A stretch of DNA of 5,740 nt, taken from Psychrobacter sp. (GTDB lineage: Bacteria; Pseudomonadota; Gammaproteobacteria; Pseudomonadales; Moraxellaceae). Positions within the stretch are counted from its first letter, which is position 1. Every line of letters begins with the position of its first letter. The stretch covers positions 1-5,740 of the forward strand of contig JARIAA010000157.1 of assembly GCA_029264635.1 (NCBI GenBank), read 5' to 3'. The translations under genes and the position numbers were made by a program. A model generated the notes under the pieces. That model searched no databases and was not told where the DNA came from. It worked only from the letters and a program-made list of their open reading frames with translations. Of this stretch, positions 5,729-5,740 are shown piece by piece.

Positions 5729-5740
5729 ATGAGATTTTTT
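5729..5740 (+). CDS. surA: First codons of the gene after lptD, probably surA (partial)
   Basis: Only four codons (MRFF) are in the window, preceded by GAGGAG 4 bases upstream. The peptide is compatible with the start of a signal peptide but is far too short to identify by itself. The name rests on gene order: in Pseudomonas, Acinetobacter and E. coli, lptD is followed by surA, the periplasmic chaperone and peptidyl-prolyl isomerase for outer-membrane barrels including LptD. The 250-base gap after lptD suggests it may have its own promoter. A weak TATTAT at 5658-5663 is the only -10-like element noted, and it lacks a good -35. Confidence 0.5.

Overview
The window looks like chromosomal DNA from a member of the Moraxellaceae, most likely Psychrobacter or a close relative. 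The reasons are the moderately AT-rich base composition, the Pseudomonadales-type pairing of amgK-murU with a divergent lptD, and the Asp/Asn/Ser-rich style of the proteins. The genus is inferred from sequence character and gene order, not from a database match.

Layout. Positions 3-92 carry the last codons of a plus-strand gene ending in a hydrophobic segment, probably an inner-membrane protein. A strong GC-rich hairpin with A- and T-runs on either side (118-159) follows and should stop transcription from both directions. Next comes a minus-strand pair, murU (206-934) and, upstream of it, amgK (989-2122). Together they encode the peptidoglycan-recycling shortcut that turns MurNAc into UDP-MurNAc. 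A 446-base divergent control region (2123-2568) holds several dyads and two promoter candidates. It separates amgK from lptD (2569-5478, plus strand), the outer-membrane LPS translocon. After lptD, 250 bases with short repeats and a dyad lead to a well-placed ribosome binding site and an ATG at 5729. That is probably the first codons of surA, the periplasmic chaperone that usually follows lptD.

How the genes relate. AmgK phosphorylates the anomeric position of MurNAc (and GlcNAc) in the cytoplasm, and MurU uridylylates MurNAc-1-phosphate. The product feeds cell-wall synthesis without MurA/MurB, the basis of intrinsic fosfomycin tolerance in Pseudomonas. LptD inserts LPS or lipooligosaccharide into the outer leaflet of the outer membrane, and SurA helps fold outer-membrane beta-barrels such as LptD. 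The locus is therefore an envelope-biogenesis crossroads whose two arms diverge from one control region.

I see no CRISPR array, mobile element, tRNA, rRNA or obvious new defence or biosynthetic system. The unusual points are a roughly 160-residue low-complexity insert between the LptD signal peptide and its first conserved cysteine, an uncertain non-ATG start for lptD, and several dyads and repeats in the two intergenic regions.
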